NCBI GenBank assembly: GCA_034437075.1
Contig: DAOTVD010000306.1
Location: forward strand, 1-25,184
DNA from: DAOTVD01 sp034437075
Lineage (GTDB): Bacteria; Chloroflexota; Anaerolineae; Aggregatilineales; J027
DNA length: 25,184 bases
Direction: 5' to 3'
Numbering within the stretch: the stretch's first letter is position 1; the number at the start of each line of letters is the position of its first letter. This document shows positions 23,401-25,184 of this stretch, one piece after another. Under the pieces are notes generated by a model that saw nothing but the letters and a program-made list of their open reading frames with translations, was not told the origin of the DNA and searched no databases. Made by a program: the position numbers and the translations under genes.

Positions 23401-24807
23401 CGCCAAAACACTCGCGAGACGCTCATCCGCCAGCGGGGCATCGAGGGCTTGCCAGAGCGCCTCCACCTGAGCAGCACTTGCGACGCCTTCCGCACGTAAA
23501 CGGGCTACGGGCGGGCGCAGCAAGACCAATTGCGGATACAAGCTGCCGAGCCGCTCGGCTAGCAGGGTCATGTCCTCGGTGTATTCGGGCTCATGTTGCG
23601 CCAGCGAGAGCAACAAGCGCCCCGCCGCCAGCACACGATTGCTCAGTACGTCGTCAATCACGCCATGAAAGTCTTGCGGAATGGTCGCGCGCCCCGCCTG
23701 GTTGAACTGTTCGGCAGCCATCACCAAAAAACGCAGTGCATCTACAATCGCCGGGTCAGCGCTAGGGATCAAGTCATCGATTAAATGGATGGCGCGCTCC
23801 CAATTTCCGGCTTCGAAATAAATGCGCGCGGCGTCGAAATCGGCCTGAACTTGAATATATTGCAACTGCAAGCGAATCTGGCGGATGAGATCGCGCGCGG
23901 GGGGATAAGCCGGGTCTTGGGCCACGGCTGGCGCCAGGCGCGCTTCCAGGTCGCGCAAATGTTGCTGGCTGGCGTCCGGCGAAAGCGCCGCCGCGACATC
24001 CTGCACGCTGCGCTCGCGCTCTTGGGCCAACGGCGCGCGATAGGCATCTAGGGCTTTGCGCACCGCGCGCAGATTCGCGTAACGCTGCGCTTTAATATTG
24101 GGGTGGGTCGCACGTTGGATGATCTGTGCGATGGGTGCGGGCACGTCCGCGTTAAAATGCACGTTGTAATCCCCGGCTGGCGTGGTTTCGCTGTGTAAGC
24201 GCGCGCCGCCCTGGTACAGAAAATAGAGCAATTCGCCCATCTGGTAGACATCACTGGCGATGGTCACGTTTGGGTTTTGCTTGGCGTCATCCTTCAGCAC
24301 CGCGTTACCCCAGTCGATAACCTTTAGTTGATAGGCGTCACGGTTCCAAAAGAGGTGCTTGGCGTCAATATCATTGTAAACCACGTGCTGGTCGTGGGCG
24401 TGGATGAGCAAATCTAGCAACGTATCCACGATATGCAGCAGTTCAAGTTCGGGGGGACGTTGCTGGCGTGCGGCCAGGTCTAACACCAGGTCTTCAATGA
24501 TGATCCCGCTGGCGCGTTCTAGGACGATATACCCGTAGGAACTACCCCCCGCGCGAAAGGTGCCGCTATCCAGCAGCGCGGCCAGCGCAGGATGCCCTGC
24601 TAGCCGTTCTAGGGCTTTTTTTTCCGCCTGGATGCTCACTTCTTGGGCAGCACGCAGGGGCGGTGCGTCCTGGGGGGCGGGGCGCTTGATGACCACAGGG
24701 CGGTCGTTATGCCCGGTATCGACGGCCCGCAGGGTTTCGCCAGAACGGCCACGCGGGTAAATATGGTCGTAGCGATAGCGATTATCAAACAGCGATTGAC
24801 TCGCCAT
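20422..24807 (-). CDS. Giant kinase-like transmembrane protein with helical repeats, Pro/Thr stalk and LamG/lectin-like domain
   Basis: A 1461-residue protein. Residues about 10-265 are a divergent protein kinase: RGRSGET glycine-loop remnant, VVIK (K41), E62 in helix C, catalytic loop YNDIDAKH (D146 kept, HRD lysine replaced by D148, Asn replaced by H151), DWG for DFG (D165), and SDVYQMG (D186). Residues about 270-1090 are long alpha-helical, TPR-like. A membrane helix follows at about 1114-1136, then a Pro/Thr stalk (about 1172-1246) and a C-terminal beta-rich domain (about 1250-1461; VYFGLGLQNE, VEVTLSVQRNPDGT, VFFINGQRLG) like concanavalin/LamG sugar-binding sandwiches. AGGAG six bases before ATG 24807 supports the start. 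It probably senses an external, maybe carbohydrate, ligand and signals inside (inference). Active kinase or pseudokinase is undecided. Confidence 0.82.
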   Translation of the reverse strand: MASQSLFDNRYRYDHIYPRGRSGETLRAVDTGHNDRPVVIKRPAPQDAPPLRAAQEVSIQAEKKALERLAGHPALAALLDSGTFRAGGSSYGYIVLERASGIIIEDLVLDLAARQQRPPELELLHIVDTLLDLLIHAHDQHVVYNDIDAKHLFWNRDAYQLKVIDWGNAVLKDDAKQNPNVTIASDVYQMGELLYFLYQGGARLHSETTPAGDYNVHFNADVPAPIAQIIQRATHPNIKAQRYANLRAVRKALDAYRAPLAQERERSVQDVAAALSPDASQQHLRDLEARLAPAVAQDPAYPPARDLIRQIRLQLQYIQVQADFDAARIYFEAGNWERAIHLIDDLIPSADPAIVDALRFLVMAAEQFNQAGRATIPQDFHGVIDDVLSNRVLAAGRLLLSLAQHEPEYTEDMTLLAERLGSLYPQLVLLRPPVARLRAEGVASAAQVEALWQALDAPLADERLASVLARYGDFAIDLADAQSGWEAAARGLGYPAETVEVLVGRASEAARALMDQLRAFGAALYTDPSSAEAALQHARAIDPTSPHFERLAGKAAQVNAAIEGLSRFQPNTDGTDIPDWLRQSADRLRPLAEDLNNPALHNILSDLDASADAWHAIKGALILGRRTQSIAHLQEIAGAVQPYNAAVAAWCMRTAELIERAAHPERFSANAALSEALLEAYAAWDEGQMGRAADGARRAESLGGDDADRFAAQRLGRLARVTGDWLTGGNVENTTLTDATERAALDILLADERARYNRFSEQMPSEETYLKSMRKGIIEPLRDSSSAAPRALFVHYVLRGVLDIQAGDLDSADFWHVAALKINERYRTHPVFTAFDGELVRRRLIITAEAALRDVHDIRDLHAARAALNAPLADQWLKDANRVLVLLDEALVKWSDGEFREARDRIHEAQQRAEGAESQAGMDLEPLKALIAGYHARAEELVERRQVVERAAMAGSQQNDPQVLRALEQIASITEATLDADYARTPRLWVELYRQMLRTHSNSQLTKREKLAEFDNNFAALFIDKHPAYKLFLRWQEAARALPEDVSEDVQITLEEDTTVEAPVYMDDADVAPDPEIQARAAELPPGLFEDEDAEIQPRRPQSYHEPQTKSGGRLWNIVIGGAMVFLLGFVAFAAFQWMNAQDDEAPLGAPPTRALAVLAPEEATGTATAQGILPPTAVPTRTPTPIPPTRTSTPRPATDTPFPSPTPTITPTDEIVPTVAPSLTPTPEITFVTNTPQPSPTPTLAPTDTPDPNLPPDVRNDIDLLQTLGLIQPEDYAWDPLFFSPGAGGAWQLGASIADAGAAPIAVTFPPEFLEEVNPDAAIRLREASAEMVLRGFAEERLVGGGVYFGLGLQNERRQRYSAQVQLRSENIVSLGINENGTFRGVSQLPMAPVEVTLSVQRNPDGTAVFFINGQRLGESPALFPLDEPVSLVLYNAGGGMFVTVADLNLELTPFNANDP
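21070..21290 (-). repeat. Thr-Pro-coding low-complexity tract (stalk of giant kinase-like protein)
   Basis: Coding repeats giving Pro/Thr units such as TPTPIPPTRT, PSPTPTITPT and TPQPSPTPTL between the membrane helix and the lectin-like domain. It is less regular than the tract at 17213-17441, with Asp/Glu breaks. Confidence 0.75.
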
Positions 24808-24830
24808 GCAGGTCTCCTACTTCCAGTCCA

Positions 24831-25184
24831 TCATACCAGGCGAGCCAGCACATCACGCAGCGCGGGGTCTGGCTCGGCGTTGAAGGCCCCGCGAATGTTC
24901 GGATGCAGAATCGCGCGTTGGTCTTGGCTCAGGATTTCCTCAATCACCAAGGCCACGCTAAAGCGCACTTGCGAATGCGGGTCGTGTTGTAAAATCGACA
25001 TCAGGCGATACGTTGCGCGGCGCAAGGCATGCAGGGTTTGCTGCTCGGCACGGTTCAACGGACGCCATAGCCCCGGTTGCAGGCACACGGCTTGCAAATG
25101 CACCAACCGTCGCGCGCTCGGCACGCCCGCCGCAGGCCCCAAGGTTATAGCCGCTGGCCATCCCAAATACACCAGTAGCCCTGG
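24831..25184 (-). CDS. Helical-repeat (HEAT-like) protein, C-terminal end only
   Basis: The last 117 residues of a protein whose start is beyond the window; the frame is open to base 25184, so the first in-frame GTG at 25172 is not necessarily its start. It is rich in Leu, Ala and Arg, with paired amphipathic helices such as HALRRATYRLMSILQHDP and SQVRFSVALVIEEILSQDQ, which resemble HEAT repeats used for protein docking. The end is ALRDVLARLV and stop TGA 24831. It lies 23 bases before the start of the giant kinase-like protein on the same strand and is probably in its operon. No catalytic motif is visible, and family and function are unknown. Confidence 0.55.
   Translation of the reverse strand, partial: PGLLVYLGWPAAITLGPAAGVPSARRLVHLQAVCLQPGLWRPLNRAEQQTLHALRRATYRLMSILQHDPHSQVRFSVALVIEEILSQDQRAILHPNIRGAFNAEPDPALRDVLARLV

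Noticed and set aside
1..25184. Mobile element, prophage or CRISPR array
   Set aside because: No transposase, integrase, phage gene, terminal inverted repeat or regular spacer array was seen anywhere in the window.

Overview
The window looks like chromosomal DNA from a Chloroflexota bacterium, probably Anaerolineae-like. This is inferred from gene style, not from a search. The pointers are a tRNA nucleotidyltransferase fused to DHH and CBS domains, membrane proteins with long Pro/Thr-rich stalks, SH3-like extracellular modules, and an FHA protein carrying beta-sandwich repeats. No rRNA, tRNA, CRISPR array, insertion sequence or phage gene was seen.

Left arm (1-6777, all minus strand). The principal sigma factor gene (RpoD/SigA type) ends at a clear intrinsic terminator. 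Beyond it lies a tight run of genes: a small four-helix membrane protein, a single-domain response regulator with a charged tail, a carotenoid-desaturase-like FAD enzyme, the DHH-CBS-CCA nucleotidyltransferase, and the start of a GNAT acetyltransferase cut by the window edge. The last two genes overlap out of frame by 59 bases.

Divergent control region (6778-7247, no protein gene). The minus strand carries a terminator-like hairpin directly upstream of the sigma factor ribosome binding site, and a degenerate direct repeat. The plus strand carries two promoter candidates, an operator-like dyad and two mutually exclusive leader hairpins ahead of a peptide-transporter operon.

Middle (7248-16933, plus strand). 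An Opp/Dpp-type ABC importer is arranged ATPase D, ATPase F, permease C, SH3-repeat lipoprotein, permease B. No substrate-binding protein is present. Both permeases have enlarged external loops containing cysteines. A separate promoter candidate then precedes an FHA transmembrane protein, followed 3 bases later by a secreted M1-type metallopeptidase.

Right arm (16977-25184, minus strand, convergent with the middle). This is a signalling-like cluster transcribed in this order: a partial helical-repeat protein, a 1461-residue kinase-like transmembrane protein ending in a lectin/LamG-like domain, a 372-residue kinase-like protein, and a TPR-like transmembrane protein ending in an SH3-like domain. 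The FHA protein and two of these share one plan: cytoplasmic signalling module, one membrane helix, Pro/Thr stalk and external sensor-like module. I infer that this group is a candidate envelope-sensing system using unusual kinases, whose catalytic loops have His where the metal-binding Asn normally sits. Its biochemical activity cannot be established from sequence alone.
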